Positions 36,701 to 51,700 are shown, counted from the stretch's first letter. The stretch: DNA of 64,000 bases from Liolophura sinensis (GCF_032854445.1 NC_088307.1:5396001-5460000); one strand, 5' to 3'. Numbers and translations are program-made. The notes: generated by a model not told the origin, from the sequence alone.

Positions 36701-39700
36701 GGATCAGGTAGTTACACTGGAAACGAAGCAGGGTGACAGGAAGGTCACATTAGTGCAAGGTCAGGCTAATTCAAGGTCAGAGCCGTGTGAAATCAGATTA
36801 GTAAATGATAGGTTCACATTTTCAGATATAATTCTACAGAAGGTTTTGAATGATTAATACAGAGGTGCTATGGCTGGGGTTCCATAATGTGGTAAGGTCA
36901 AAGTAGTACAAGGTCAAACTAGTGTAATTCTTCAATCTTTACAACCAATAAAGCACATACTTTTTCACTGGAATTCATGCATATAGTTATCATGAAAATG
37001 ATAGTAAAAATTACTTGTGTGTCGCTAAAGATGCAAGCTTCATAAAACTGTGCAAATTATTTCTCTACACCTCATAGTTCTTTCAGAATGTTTCAAAATA
37101 TTGCTTGCAGAGGTGCTTCAAAAGGTTCAAGAATCAGAGAGGTGCTTCAAAAGGTTCAAGAATCAGAGAGGTGCTTCAAAAGGTTCAAGAATCAGAGAAG
37201 TGCTTCAAAGGGTTCAAGAACCAGAGAGGTGCTTCAAAAGGTTCAAGAATCAGAGAGGTGCTTCGAAAGGTTCAAGAATCAGATTTACCCTAAAATTTCG
37301 TCCATGACTTAGTTGTTGTTATATTTGTTATAAAATGGTCACATATTCATATAAGGTACTAGTAAGGCCAATTAAAGAAAGGTAATGTGACCTTTTCTAA
37401 GTAGTAGAGCAAGTTATCAGTATTAATGAAAGGTTACTGCAAAATTTAAGCTGAGGTGGAATTAATCTAATAGAAAGGTATGACAAGGTTACCTTGGGAT
37501 CAGACTACTTGCAATTACACTGAATCTACCTGATATACATTAAATGATGTGACAGTCTAGTCAATTTGAGGATAAATTCCATAAAGCTCATGTCAAGGTA
37601 ACAGTATATTAATCAATAATATTTTTAATTTTCACATCAATGAATTTTCAAGTCAAGACAAGGTCAAACCATAAAGCTAAGGTCAAATCACTACGGTCAT
37701 GTATGCAGCAATATATTATTGCAGAAAAAGCAATGAGGGTAGAGTGACTCTTACCATATCCCAGACATAGTTTCCAAGCCAATAGATGACAGGATCTATG
37801 CCACTGACAAACTGCAGGTGTTTGGCTTTGATGGACTTCTCATAGACCAGGTACAGGACAAAACTGGAGGGCACAAACGACATGGCCACAATGATGAAGA
37901 TAGAGATGAGAACGTCAGAGCCCTGCAGACTGAATGATGCACACAGCCATTAGCAAGGTGAATCTATCTTTTTTCGCTTGATTGGGACATTATGTTGTAC
38001 CAGTTGTCAGGAATTTTTTATCTACACCACATCGGTCAGGCTAATGTATGTGTGCTTGGGGTTTTACATTGTAGTTAACAATTTTTCAGTAATATGGCGA
38101 CAAGGAGTCATTAGGTGTGCGTATATATACCTCGTCCATACTGCCAAAGTGCTTCGGTCACTGAAGCGTCACACCTAAGACACCACAGATGACACCCTAC
38201 CTGGTCACATTATTCTAGTCCTGAGCGTCAAGTGAGGCAGCAACAAGTGCCAACTCCACGTTTGTGAATGTAATAATTCCAGATCTGTGAATGTAAAGAT
38301 CCCAGATTTGTGAATGTAAAGATTCCAGGTTTGTGACTGTAAATATTCCAGGTTTGTGACTGTAACAATTCCAGGTTTGTGATTGTAACGATTCCAGGTT
38401 TGTGATTGTAATGATTCCAGGTCTGAGATTATAATGATTCCAGGCTTGTGATTGTAACGATTCCAGGTCTGAGATTATAATGATTCCAGGCTTGTGATTT
38501 TAACGATTCCAGGTTTGTGATTGTAACGATTCCAGGTTTGTGATTGTAACCATTCCAGGTCTGAGAATATAATGATTCCAGGCTTGCGAATGTAACAATT
38601 CAGAGCAGTTAACGTTGAATCTAAGCTGGGAACATGTCTGAGCAAACTCAGAGCTAATACAGTATATATAACCTTCAGGTGATCTCACATCATTCAGACT
38701 ACCACAGAAAACCACTTACATAATGTCCATGGATAGTTTGTTGTTGGTTTTCTCCATAGGGTGATTTATAGCTGTAATACCTGAAAGAAAAAAATGGACA
38801 AATTGATATTGATCCATTAGATTACAAGTACGTGCATAAGCAATTATCATGAAAACAAAACTTATTCTGTCAGACTGAGAGCAAGATTTCAAGAAAGGCA
38901 GAGCCCTTCAATAACACTTTTACAACCTGATCATTTGTTTGCTTTGCAAACAGGTTTATTAAGTGTGGAATAAAAAAGGAACTACAGTTCTTGACTAGCT
39001 TAGTTGACAAACTTTGTGATTTTATAGCCAAATAAAGAAGGAGAGAAGAGGCACAAGTATTGACAAACTCTGAGCACAAAGTGAAATTGTAAACTTACAT
39101 GTGTGTAAATTCACCCTGGAGAGAATAACATTTTATTCACTTATTTTACTGGTGTTTTATGGTGAGGGAGAACGAGGCAGAGCCCTGGAGAAATCCCCAA
39201 TCATTCGAACATATGCTACTCCAGTCACCTTGCCAGGATCACCCCACCGTAAGCTGCAGGATTACCTTTACTCTTCGGCAGGTTAGCTTTGAGGATTCTA
39301 ATGCTAGTGTTTTGTGACCCAGACCTGATTTTACTACAGTCACCTTGCCAGGATCACTCACCGTAGGCCGCAGGATTGCCTTTACTCTTCGGCAGGTTAG
39401 CTCTGAGGATTCTAGTGCTAGTGTCTTGTGACCCAGACCTGATTTTACTACAGTCACCTTGCCAGGATCACTCACCGTAGGCCGCAGGATTGCCTTTACT
39501 CTTTGGCAGGTTAGCTCTGAGGATAGCGTTGTTGATGACATTGAGATAAGTGGGCATGGAGTGATAACCCTTGTTATTAAACCAGACCTTAGACAGCTCT
39601 CGCACCGCTAGTTTGTGAAAAGAGGCGGGGGAGCGCTGTCCAAAGTTTTCAGGGACTTCCGTGTTTTGCACACCAAATGCAAGACCACCATACCTGCAGA

Positions 39701-42700
39701 AGATGAATGAAACAATACAGCAAAAGGTCAAGGTCAAGGTCAAATATAAAAGCAACCGTCTTGCATGAAGGTGGCCCTGAATAATCATGTCTTGTTATGC
39801 CTAAGACTTTAAAATCGGCAATCTAGCTCAACACCCAGGATATGGGAACAGACCAAATTTCTAGTCACCCTTGGGTTTCACCATGTTCTTCAGGAGAAAT
39901 CATGAAAAAAAATAAATGGGCAAAACCCAGAAATAATCAAATAAAGTATGAACTTTTTAAAATTTTGCCTGGATTTCATCCTTAAATTGGATTTCCTGTT
40001 TGAGAACTCATTCATAGATAAATTTTAGATTTTTTCTGTTTGAACATACTTTTGGTCTACTGTCATTTGTATTGATAACATTTTCCAAAAAATCAAATAA
40101 CAGCTCAGTGTTGGTGCGCTGTGCGTGAGTTGGACATCTTTTCTAGTTCTTTCAACACACGGTTCTAGTGAGACATAGCTTCCCATTTTGGTCTCATGGA
40201 CAGCTTACTTAACAATTTATTTATTTATTTATTAATCTGATTGTTTTATGGTGTACTCAAGAATATTTCGCTTATACGACAGCTACAAGAATCATGGTGG
40301 GAGGAAACCAGGCAGAGCCCGGAGGAAACCCACAACCTTCCCATGTACGGCCGAGGAGGAAGTCAGCATCAGCTGGATCGCACCGGTGAGAGGTTCCTGG
40401 GTCACTGCGCCAATCTGGCACTCTAACATCCCTGGCTACTGAGGCCCCCATTTACTTCACTACAATTCAACAAAAGAGGCGTTAACATTTCTCACCTATG
40501 CAGTCTGTATTCATTAGAGGTATACAGGTAGAAGTTATGGTCACTGGTAGCACCAATGTCCTGAATGATGTCGCTGGTAACAACTTTAAACTCTGGTGGG
40601 GTGTCATGGCCATCGTTGTTTTGACATATAAACCCCGATTTGTCCTTGACACAGCGACATTTTGGGTAATAAATGTTTTCCGTTGGTGAGGCGGTCACTG
40701 TCAAGGTTAAGGGATGAAGACAAAAGTTACATTTGAAGTACTGATAACTTTAGTGTTAAAAGCTTACTGCACTAACTTACTTAGAAGTTACATTATAAAT
40801 TCCATTTTGAACAGCTGGCTATAAAGCTACATTTTGCTGGTAAAACTGACTGAAAAATTCACTCATGTACCTGTACCTATACTCCGATACAGTAATCCAA
40901 ACAGGTAAAAGCTTAAAGACTTCAAAAACTCAGATGATGACGGTGACAGTGTCTCCAAAAACTATTTCAATAAGCATATTAAATGAATGAATGATTATGG
41001 CTTAACGCGACATCGGCAATATTTCAGACATAAATAAGCATATTGATTTTTTTTTTTTTTTTTTTTTGATTGGTGTTTTACGCCGTACTCAAGAATATTT
41101 CACTTATACGACGGCGGCCAGCATTATGGTGGGTGGAAACCGGGCACAGCCCGGGGGGAAACCCACGACCATCCGCAGGTTGCTGGCAGACCTTCCCACT
41201 TACGGAATAAGCATATTGAAGTCACCTTTTAATGTTACACTCCAAAAAAGTAATATGCACACAAAGCAACCTCAAAGTAGACAAAGTATCCTCATGTTAA
41301 CCAAAACTCAAGAATTTAAACCCCCAAAATTAAACTAAAAACGGTAACATCCCATCAAAACTGAAAATTCAGAAAATCACCCAAGGCCTAATGGTAACAG
41401 AATCAAGGTAGCTCTAGCAATAATGTAACTCACATCAACCTTTTATTCTAAGAGATCCCAGTTTAGAGTTATGTCCCTTGATTCTCACCTGATGACATGG
41501 TGTTGTTCTCATCAGTAAAGGCTGACACAGTTGGAGCACGGGGAACAAAATTCTCCAAGGGAAGACCATGTACAAACACACTTTGGCAGCTCGGTTCAAA
41601 ATACTTTGCCAGTAAATCATAGTTTTTCAGTGTGTTGTTCAAGCCCTTCAGCAGCTGCATGTCCAAAGTGCTGTTAAACGGTGACTTAAGAACACAGGTG
41701 GCGCCGATGCCTGATGCAAGATGCAAAGTGTCAATCAACTCCTCTGGGCCAGCGCTAGTTGAGAACTTTTTAGAGGTGGTGTATGGCTTGTGATTGGAGA
41801 ACGGAATAAAGTTACCCCGCGGCTGCGTTAAGTTGAAGTACTGTGAAGGGCTCAGCTCGAGTGGGGGAAGTTCACCACGGCCGGGTGCCGCCAATGCTAC
41901 TGTCATGGCCACACAGACAAAGAGTGCAGGAAGGAGAATCTGAGAAAACAAAGCCTTCCAGTTGCGTTTTATGTAGTAAAACCGTTTAACAATGACAGCA
42001 CGGAACTGATTCAGTCTCAGTGGGGCTCCATCCATCATGTACGACCCTCGTCCTTCTAACACAGGTTTGGGCGTGGTTTCCTCGGACTCTAGCCTGGCAT
42101 AACCATCGTTTCTTCTGAATGATGCTGGGGGTTCGTACAAAAGCTCATGCTCATTAACAGGGCCAGGTAATCCTGCCTCACTTTCCCCACCCACATCCAG
42201 CAGTTCTACGTCACTGTTTAACCCTGTGTTTGTGTTCCCCAGGGTCTCACCAGCAGCTGATAACAAGGGGACGTCATCATCAGAATTTATCGTATCATTA
42301 GCCGGGTCTTTCATTGAATCCAACTCCTTTGTATCACTCTCAATAGCTGCAAACAATAAACATCCAATTAAATGATGAAACTGGAAATAAATATAATTCA
42401 AGAAAATAAACACACATAGTAATCTGTCCATTCCAAAAAAAAAAAAACAAATACTTGTCCAAGTCAACTTTCCTCTGTTAGCGCTTTGTTCTAACTCTTG
42501 ATGTAAATTACATGCCCCCTAGCACCATGGCTTAAAGAGAATTAGGTAAGAAAAAGCATTGATCTTACTTGCAATTTATCAGATATCATTGTTATATATC
42601 ATTACTCAAAATGAGGTGTTGTTATCACATTTGATAAACAGTACCATGAAAGCAATGCAAAAACTTACAATCCTCAAGCTTGGCTTTCTCTGTTACAGAC

Positions 42701-45700
42701 AAGAAGACTTCCTCCAAACTGGTGTCCACCACTCCGTAACTGCACAGCTCAAGGTCAACCAAACTCCCGTCCAATGCTTCAAACAGTTTCTCAAAATTTC
42801 CCTTCTTGGCCTCTTCAAAGGGAAGGTTGTAACTCAAAATCTGATTGGTCTCCGAGACAAGATATGCTGTTGACACATGCTGGCTGATGAAGGTCGTTAC
42901 CTTGGAGGCATCGCACTTACTTCTGAAGGTCACACTGGAATTCTGGGAAATGTCCAGATCATCCTGCTGTAAACTACCTGTTACCACAAAGTAACAAGAA
43001 CTGATGAGAGTGACAGGTCAGCTTGACACTTATTTCTCACATATAATGTCTAAAGACAAACACCAAAGCAAATCAAAGAAATATTTTTTCAGTCATTCAA
43101 CGGATCAACTTGTAACCAGTGAATCAACAAACCTATCTTGCATACACTGAATTTTTTTTTTCGTTTGTTTCAGAAATATGATACAGCAAAAATTCCAATT
43201 TCATTTCTTGTATTGCCATTTGTCTCAGTCTCATATTAAGTGCATGGTACTCATACAAAAATGATGCCACTGATGAGAAAATCAGATTGTAATCTGCAGT
43301 TTCAACGGTTGAGGGACAAAAATGATCTGAAAAGAAACTTATTTCCTAAATCAGAAACATCAAGACCAGCAAAATTTTTGTTTTTCCTTCCAGATGAATC
43401 ACAAACATTTAATGCTGTAATACGAACATATCCTAACAAATGTATGCAAATTTACAACAAATAGTCCACTAAAACATATGTTCTGCTAACTGTGACTGGC
43501 TAAGACAAATCAACGAACCAACTCTGTGTGCCCCTCCCTCACCTGTGCTAAGAGTATCCTCCTCCCTCGCTCTCTTCACCAGGGTCAGGTGGTACCCATC
43601 CCCAAAAGTGTTCTTCAGGAAGACGCTTGACCCCGCACATTTCAGCTGACCATTAGAGATGATAGCAATTCTGTCCCCCAAGATGTCAGCCTCGTCCATG
43701 TGGTGTGTGGACAACAGGATGGTACGGCCTGATAACATCAAGTCACTTATATAATTTTACCCGTAACAGAGGATGGTGAAGTCAAATCTTAATTATAACT
43801 GCAGGATGAATGTGTGAGTGAGAGGGCCTCGGGGAAGATCAACTACTGCGCTGACCAGGTGTATATAATCCTCTGTAAACAAAGATTACTATTATTATAA
43901 GTTTTCACATTTATTTATTTATTTATTTGATTGGTGTTTTCCGCCATACTCAAGAATATTTCACTTATACGTAGGCGGCCAGCATTGTGGTGGGAGGAAA
44001 CTGGGCAGAGCCCAGTGGAATCCCACGACTTTCCACAGGTTGCTGGTAGATCCTTCCCACGATTGGCCGAAGAGGTTTTCACATTTAGACAGATTCTTAA
44101 AATTGCAAATATTTGTCAGGATTTGGTGTCAACTTTACCTCTGAAGGTTTCCACATTATGTGTGCACATTATATATATATATATATATATATATAACATA
44201 TAAATGTTTCGGGGCCTCCGTGGCTCAGTCCGTTAGCACGCTAGCGCAGCGTAATGACCCAGGAGTCTCTCACCAATGCGGTCGCTGTGAGTTCAAGTCC
44301 AGCTCATGCTGGCTTCCTCTCCGGCCGTACGTGGGAATCTCTACCAGCAACCTGCAGATGGTCTTGGGTTTCCCCTGGGCTGTGCCCGGTTTCCTCCCAC
44401 CATAATGCTGGCCGCCGTCGTATAAGTGAAATATTCTTGAGTACGGCGTAAAACACCAATCAAATAAATAAATAAATATAAATGTTTAACCACAAGAGAC
44501 TTATATATTTGTCACATTTTCTCATTACTCTAGTATTCGATCAATACAAGCCAAAAGGCAGCATACTGAATACAACATAATATACAGATATACCTGTTGC
44601 CCTGATGTATCATGCAAGGATTGTCTTATTTTAATCCATCTCCGAACTAACAGGGGTCATTCTACCCTGCTTATCTAGCCACAGTTCTCACCTTCCTTGT
44701 ACTTGACAAGCAGGTCCCAGATAGCCCTCCTCGCATAAGGGTCTACACCCGCTGTAGGTTCATCAAGAATCACAGTTCTCGATCCACCCACAAAGGCTAT
44801 AGCTACTGAGAGTTTCCTCTGCATCCCTCCCGACAGGCAGTCTACACGACATTTCTTCTTGTTAGGTAAACCCACGTCCTGGATAAACCTACAGGTGCAA
44901 AGACACAGATACATGATATTTATTGATACTGGTATTTATTTATTTCGAATGTGAGAAATTCGAATGTGGTCAGGTTTATAGGTATGGTAAAGCAGAGTGC
45001 CTATAGTAAAGCAGAGTGCCTATAGTAAAGCAGAGTGCCTATAGTAAAGCAGAGTGCATAAAGGAAAGCAGAGTGCCTATAGTAAAGCAGAGTGCCTATA
45101 GTAAAGAAGAGTGCCTATAATAAAGCAGAGTGCATAAAGGAAAGCAGAGTGCATATAGCAAAGCAGAGTGCCTATAGGAAGGCTGATTGCCTATAGTAAA
45201 CCAACCTTCACCAAGTACAGTACATGTGCCCCACAAATGTCCTGATTTCAAAAATATATTAAAAACAAAAGAGCTAGAGTTTCACAACTGAACTCATTAG
45301 CCAAGGGCCTGATAGTCACACAACCCTACAACCCAGTTTTACAACCCAAGCTATAAGATTAGGGTAATATACCTGGCCATTTCTGCTTTGATGTCTTTTG
45401 GTGATACACCTTTCAGCCTTCCGTAAAACCACAGATGTTCTTCTACTGTAAGCCTGTGTAGGTAAAGAAAAAATAATCCAGCATACAATCAAATCCTGAA
45501 ATCTTACAGTCTTTGAGATGTTTTTCTGCATTCTTTTTTACACAAGTCACACAATTAAATCACTTTACCAAATACGTCTCCAAGTTTGGTAACTGCTCTT
45601 CATCAACTATAGCTTGTGATTATTTCTACACACAATTCTATGAATTAAGATGTGCAATGTGACAGCACTTTTATCACGCTATTACTGAAGTAAGGTAAAC

Positions 45701-48700
45701 AACATACTTATCAAAGAGGACACTGTGTTGGGGGCACATTCCAAGGCTCTTTCTGATGGCGTCCATGTCTGTCCTGATGTCCTGACCATATATAGTGGCA
45801 TAGCCAGAGGTGGGAGGGAACAGACCCGTCAGTATTGACCTGAGACAAGGTGGATAAGAACAAATAAAAGAATCAATTTAATACATGTTTATATGGCTTA
45901 AAAATATGATATTAACACAATGTGTGATGTAATATTTTACAAGATCCCAAAAATGAAACAATCATTTTTATATCTTAAAAATTCAAGTCAGTATCAACCC
46001 GATAAAGGGTTTACAAAAAGAATTATGACTGTAAGAATTGTTAAGAAACCTGTACCTTGATAAACAAGACATAAAAGTAATTTGCGATGTAACATTTTAC
46101 AACTTCAGTCCCAACATATTAAGAACATTGGCATCTGAAATATGGAAATGGTGAATTGACTGTAACATTATAGGACTCACATGGTTGTGGTTTTGCCTGC
46201 TCCATTGTGTCCAAGAAATGAAGTAATCTGACCTTCATATAGGTTCAAGGTCAAACTGTTCACTGCCAGCTTGTTACTTTTCTTATATTTCTGGGAAGAG
46301 GTTAATAGAAAAAAGCATTAAGTGTCCAGAGCCAAAACGTCATCACCTCATGGACGAAACCTTGCTACACTGACCCTCTAGGAAATACTTCTTTTATATT
46401 TGATTACTGTTTGAAGTCACACTCATGAATCTTTCAGTTATATGATAAAGACCTGGGGTTCACGACCTATGTCAAATTACCAACATACCTTCCCTGGTTG
46501 TTACATACATAGGTACACCATACTAGGAGAAAAGTGGTCTTCAGGGAAATTTAGACTCTGCAAACAGCCACACATGCAAGTGTTGCACTAGGAAATAAGT
46601 ACTATGTACAGGTTGTACACCCCACTTGAAATATTTAAATTAAATCAAGACACATGACTATTGTCACCCCAATCAAATGAACAAAAGGGAGCACCCAACG
46701 ACAAAAACGTACCTTACTGAGTCCATTAATACTGACGCCCATGGGAATGTGGCTTGGGTCCTGCTCAAAGTGATGCCCATTCGCTGTAAACGTGAGCAAG
46801 TGTCGCAGGATTAATACAAATATCAACATCTACCTGCTACATTTCTCATTTTTTAAAATTGTTTTTGTAACTGATATATTACATCATGTTTTGTTCACAG
46901 GAGTGATATGTTAGTCAAGATCACAAGTGACATCAAGTGGTCAGGTTTACAGATGAATTATACCGGAAATGAAAGTCCATCACCTACAGTCTCTATAGCA
47001 ACAAAGTCTTTTTTTTTTTTTTGGTGTTTTGGTTACGACACTAGAAGGCTCCAAAGCTACAAGACACAAATAAAAGGTGTGGCCATATTGTGAACCAACC
47101 AAAAGTAAACGTGAGTTAAGTTTGTCCCTTAAAAGATATGAAAAATGGCTGCTTTTTACTTCTGAGCATGCGAAACGGGATGCATTCTATCATATGATGT
47201 TACAAAAAAGCGTCGCAGCTTTCTTTTTGACACGTAAAAAATGGTTTTAAACTACAGTGTTCCTGTGATCAAGATCCCAGCAGTCAGTCCAGAAATTAAA
47301 TAGCCTGCAGAGGTGACATCAACTGTTAAAGCTGTCATATAAAACTGGACAGATTACCATCAACATAAACCATACAAATCGCTCTTTTCTGGAGGCTAAC
47401 ATTATTTGAAAGTCCCCTTTTCTTTGTCATAAGCGAGCACTTTACCCATGTCTGACTGCTGCATGGCACAAGCCTGGTCCTCTTCTGTGATTGGCATATA
47501 GTGATGCCCTCTCTGCTTCAACCAATCAATGATGCCCAAACAAAGCTGGTCTGAGTCATTTTTCGAATGGCCGCACCAGTAGGACCTGGTCAGGGGGAAA
47601 TACCAAGGTTTGGGCAAACCGAATGAGCCTGCAATTAAATATTCACAACCAATGAGCAACAGGCCATTACCGCAATGCTACAGTACATTGCTCATCATAA
47701 CTTAGCATGGGGCTGAAATTCACATTTTACTTTCGTTCAGATTATTCACATTTAAAGGTTCGTTATCAAGCACAATACAGTAAAAGATGTAAGTAAAAAG
47801 CTAAAAAACTATAACTCTTATTTGTTTATTTATCTGAAGGGCGTTTAATGCTGTACTGTTATCTACAAATATCCCATAATTTCTGGTTATTATCAGCCAA
47901 AGTCCTCATAATACTATCCAATGTTTTTCAGGGCATTCTGGGGCCTGTCTTTATAACACGATGCAATTGCAATGTATGTCTGGCATAACATGTTGTAAAA
48001 GCGCTTGGCGCACAGCGACTGCAATACATAAGACGGGATCTAAGATGATGGATTTACCTGGGTGCACATTCTCTATGTACCATACGAGTAACCCGTAGAT
48101 TAAAAAGTCCACTAGCATCATTATGATGACATATAACAGGTTGTACTGGTCATCCTCTACAGGTGAGATGTGGATGTTACTCCACTGTACGCCCACACCT
48201 GTCTCTTCATAGTACGCGAAGTACTTGGCTCCAAGGCCAAATGCTGTCGTGGAGAAAAGGGACTGGAAACACACACAAAAAAAAATTAATATCAATTAAA
48301 AATCAAAAGTTTTAACACTGTTTGCGGCACATTATTATAGTAGTTGCAGGGCGTCTTAGTCAACACGGAAATTTAACAGGTCAGTAACCCTCATATTGGG
48401 CCAGGTTTCTGACACCATATATTTCTGTATCACATCACTACATGTAAGTAACCGTGTAAGGAGCTAATCCTGCATAACACCTATGACTTCAGAAAGCCAG
48501 TCACTCTATTTGTGAATCACTTCATTCTACTGACAGTGAAACAAGCTAAATAAAGGGAGATAACCTATTCAACAGGCACATAAGGCATCATGTGCAGGAT
48601 ACAGAACCATACAAGTCCCCCATATGACCACTGCTGTTTCTATTCTGAGGCCAGATAACAAGTAATACTGACTACACCACTGGAATATTGGAAATATCTC

Positions 48701-51700
48701 ATGCATTCTGTAGAGAAAACTGTCCTATATACACATTTTAAAAACTTAGAGAATATTTGTTTTATCACCGTGAGAGCATTCCTTTTATGAATTCCACTGG
48801 TCATGGAATTTTTAATTTAAGATAAATTTACTTTCACTTGCAATTTCACTTCGTAAGAGAAAACTCACTCCTAGTGACTTCTCAAGGGCAGTTACTTTAT
48901 CCCCGGCCACCCCCTCTCTGATAGCTATATACATGTATGGGACGTAGGTTAGGAAGTACACAATCCCAGCACAGGCAGCAGCTACTTTCGCTTTCGAATA
49001 CAACACACTGATCAGGAACCTGGTAAAACAAAGTACAACATGTGCAGGCCCAATGATAGATGTAAAGAGGAAATTACAATACATACATGCATATTAAATA
49101 ATACTAGGAAATGAATCATTTACTCAATTTTGCTGTGTTTAACACGGCATATCAATTTCCAACATTTTTAACTGCAAATATTTTCAAAAATTTCTTTAAC
49201 AAGCTGGACATATTCTCTTTGAACATTTTAAAATGAACTGAACTGATACAATTATAGAATAAAAGTTAGGACAAGAAAATTATTTTCACTCAAGAAGCAG
49301 ATTGTGACAATTGTGAATGAAATTGTAATTTGAACTAAAATATGCTAACACGCATTCAATCACTTACGAAAACCAGATGGTAGCGAGTGCAAAGACTTCT
49401 AGCGTCAAGAAAATGATGGCTGGGTTGCTGTACTGGATGATGTTTCCAAAGTGTAACATGAGAGTCAGGGTTGCCATGGTGATACTCATCTGCAGGAAGC
49501 TGGTGATAAACCAAGCACACCAATGGACAGCATTGTTCAGTCCCATCATCTTCATCACCTAGGAAATGGAGAAAATAAAATAAACCAAATAAAAACCCAT
49601 AACCCTTGTGTTGTTCATGACTAAAGTTTAAACACAGTTAGAAATTTAGGGCCCAAATAATCAGAAAATCAATATGTACGCAATGGTTATGTTTGTTTGG
49701 ATTGAGCCAGTTTTTATCCATACTTAAAGGATTCATCAAACAAATTTGTTTCACCCCGTGACATGTTCCGCCATGTACAAGTAAGATTTTCAATATTCAT
49801 ATCAGAGGAAAATTTGGCTTTAAAGGTAACACGTACTTGGGTCTCGTGAATTTGCCAGACGCTTAATGAGTTGAACCGAACCAGTAAAAACATGGCCAAT
49901 ACAGGCATTAGGGCAAGAACAGTAGAGTATGGATCTACACCAGGCTTGTTGCTATAATGACCCCAATTTGCCACTGATGTCAGTTTTCAAAAATCCATTA
50001 TAAGCCTAAACACTGCCTTTTTACCATCACCATTTAACAGTTACATTTTATGAAACGTTTAACTCTAAAGTTTGATTGCTGTACCTCCTTGAGTCTCTGT
50101 TCCTTCTCATAGACAATGCTCTGGACCAGCATTGCCACAGAATACACCCACGAGATGGTCATCAGCAGTGGCACCACATGCTCTATCATGAAGAGGAAAC
50201 TGGAAACATAGAATGTAGTGTAGAAACATGAAAACGAAACTGAAAACATAGAAAGTGGTGGAGAAACATGGACAGGAAACTGAAAACATAGAAAGTGGTG
50301 TAGAAACAGGGAGAGAAAACTGGAAACATAGAAAGTGTTGGAGAAACATAGACAGGAAACTGGAAACATAGAAAGTGGTGTACAAACATGAACACAAAAC
50401 TGAAAACATGGAAAGTGATGGAGAAACATAGACAGAAAACTGGAAACATAGAAAGTCGTGTAGAAACATGAACACGAAACTGAAAACCAAGAAAGTGATG
50501 GAGAAACATAGACAGGAAAACTGGAAACATAAAAAGTTGTGGAGAAACTGGAAACATAGAAAGCAGTGGAGAAACATGGACAGGAAACTGGGGAGATGGA
50601 AAGTCAATAATTGGACAGGAAACTGGAGACACAGAAAAAAGATGGAGAAACATAAACAGGAAACTGAAAACAGAGAAAGTAGTGGAGACTCATGAACAGG
50701 AAACTAGAAACCAGAAAGTGATGGAGACAGAGATTTGCGTTTAAATTGCAACAATGTAAAGGGAAACATTGTTTATTCATTTATTTGATTGGTGTTTTAC
50801 GGCATACTCAAGAATATTTTACTTATGCGATGGCAGCCAGCATTACAGTGGGAGGATACCACATAGAGCTCAGGGAAAACCCACGACCATCAGCAGGTTG
50901 GGAAACATTGTATAAAGCATTTTTATTACATCATGTTGTCTTATGACACTTTAACCCAAACAACAGAAGTCATGAAAAAAATTAAGAGATAAATTTGTGA
51001 CCTTCCGTGATAAATGATGCTTTGGGAAGATAGCCCCAGCTTTTTGCAAATGTGAGGATGCTAATGATATACTTACATATCGGCTCTGAAACAGGGGTAG
51101 GGGAACTGGTGTAGGAATGTTCCCGGTTCTACAACGGGTTTGCCCACCTGCACGTTGATGATGGCACGCTCTATGATGTCCTGTAGGTCAAAGGTAAAAT
51201 TAAGCTTTCACATAAAAATATTACCACACTACATGCACATTTCACATTCCAAATACGTACACTTCTTAAGATTTATGGATTTCAACTAAAATCTGTTTAT
51301 TTATTTGACTGGGTTTTAGGACAACACTGAAGACTATTTAACTGATCTGACAGTGGTCATTTTTGATATGTGTATTTTTGTCTTTACAACAGAATATTCA
51401 CTGCTTCACATGACTACACAGTCCCCCAAAACTGTTTACTTTTTTATGTAAAACTGATTTGTGCCACTAGATCTGGCAGATTCCTGTAAAATCAATCCTT
51501 GGGAATATTCTGGTAAACAAAAACGAAAATAAGTACGGCTTGGTGGAAGTGAATCACCAGCCTTTGAAAAATATACACATAGCTGACAAAGTTTCCCTCA
51601 GACTGTCACCCTGAGAACTGGCTCAGTATGATGGTCATACCGAAAGGAATAAAGTGACTTGCAATGAATGTCATGCATGACCGACTGTTAAATGGCCTGA

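Noticed and set aside
44210-44300. Possible functional tRNA gene
   Set aside because: It has A- and B-box-like blocks but no cloverleaf of normal length, and it is joined to a SINE body and (AAAT)n tail with target-site duplications; it is a SINE head.
50107-50653. Phe/Cys-rich open frames of 130-166 residues (minus)
   Set aside because: Translations of the 40-bp array. Only the last 38 codons before 50,085 are real ABCA2 sequence.
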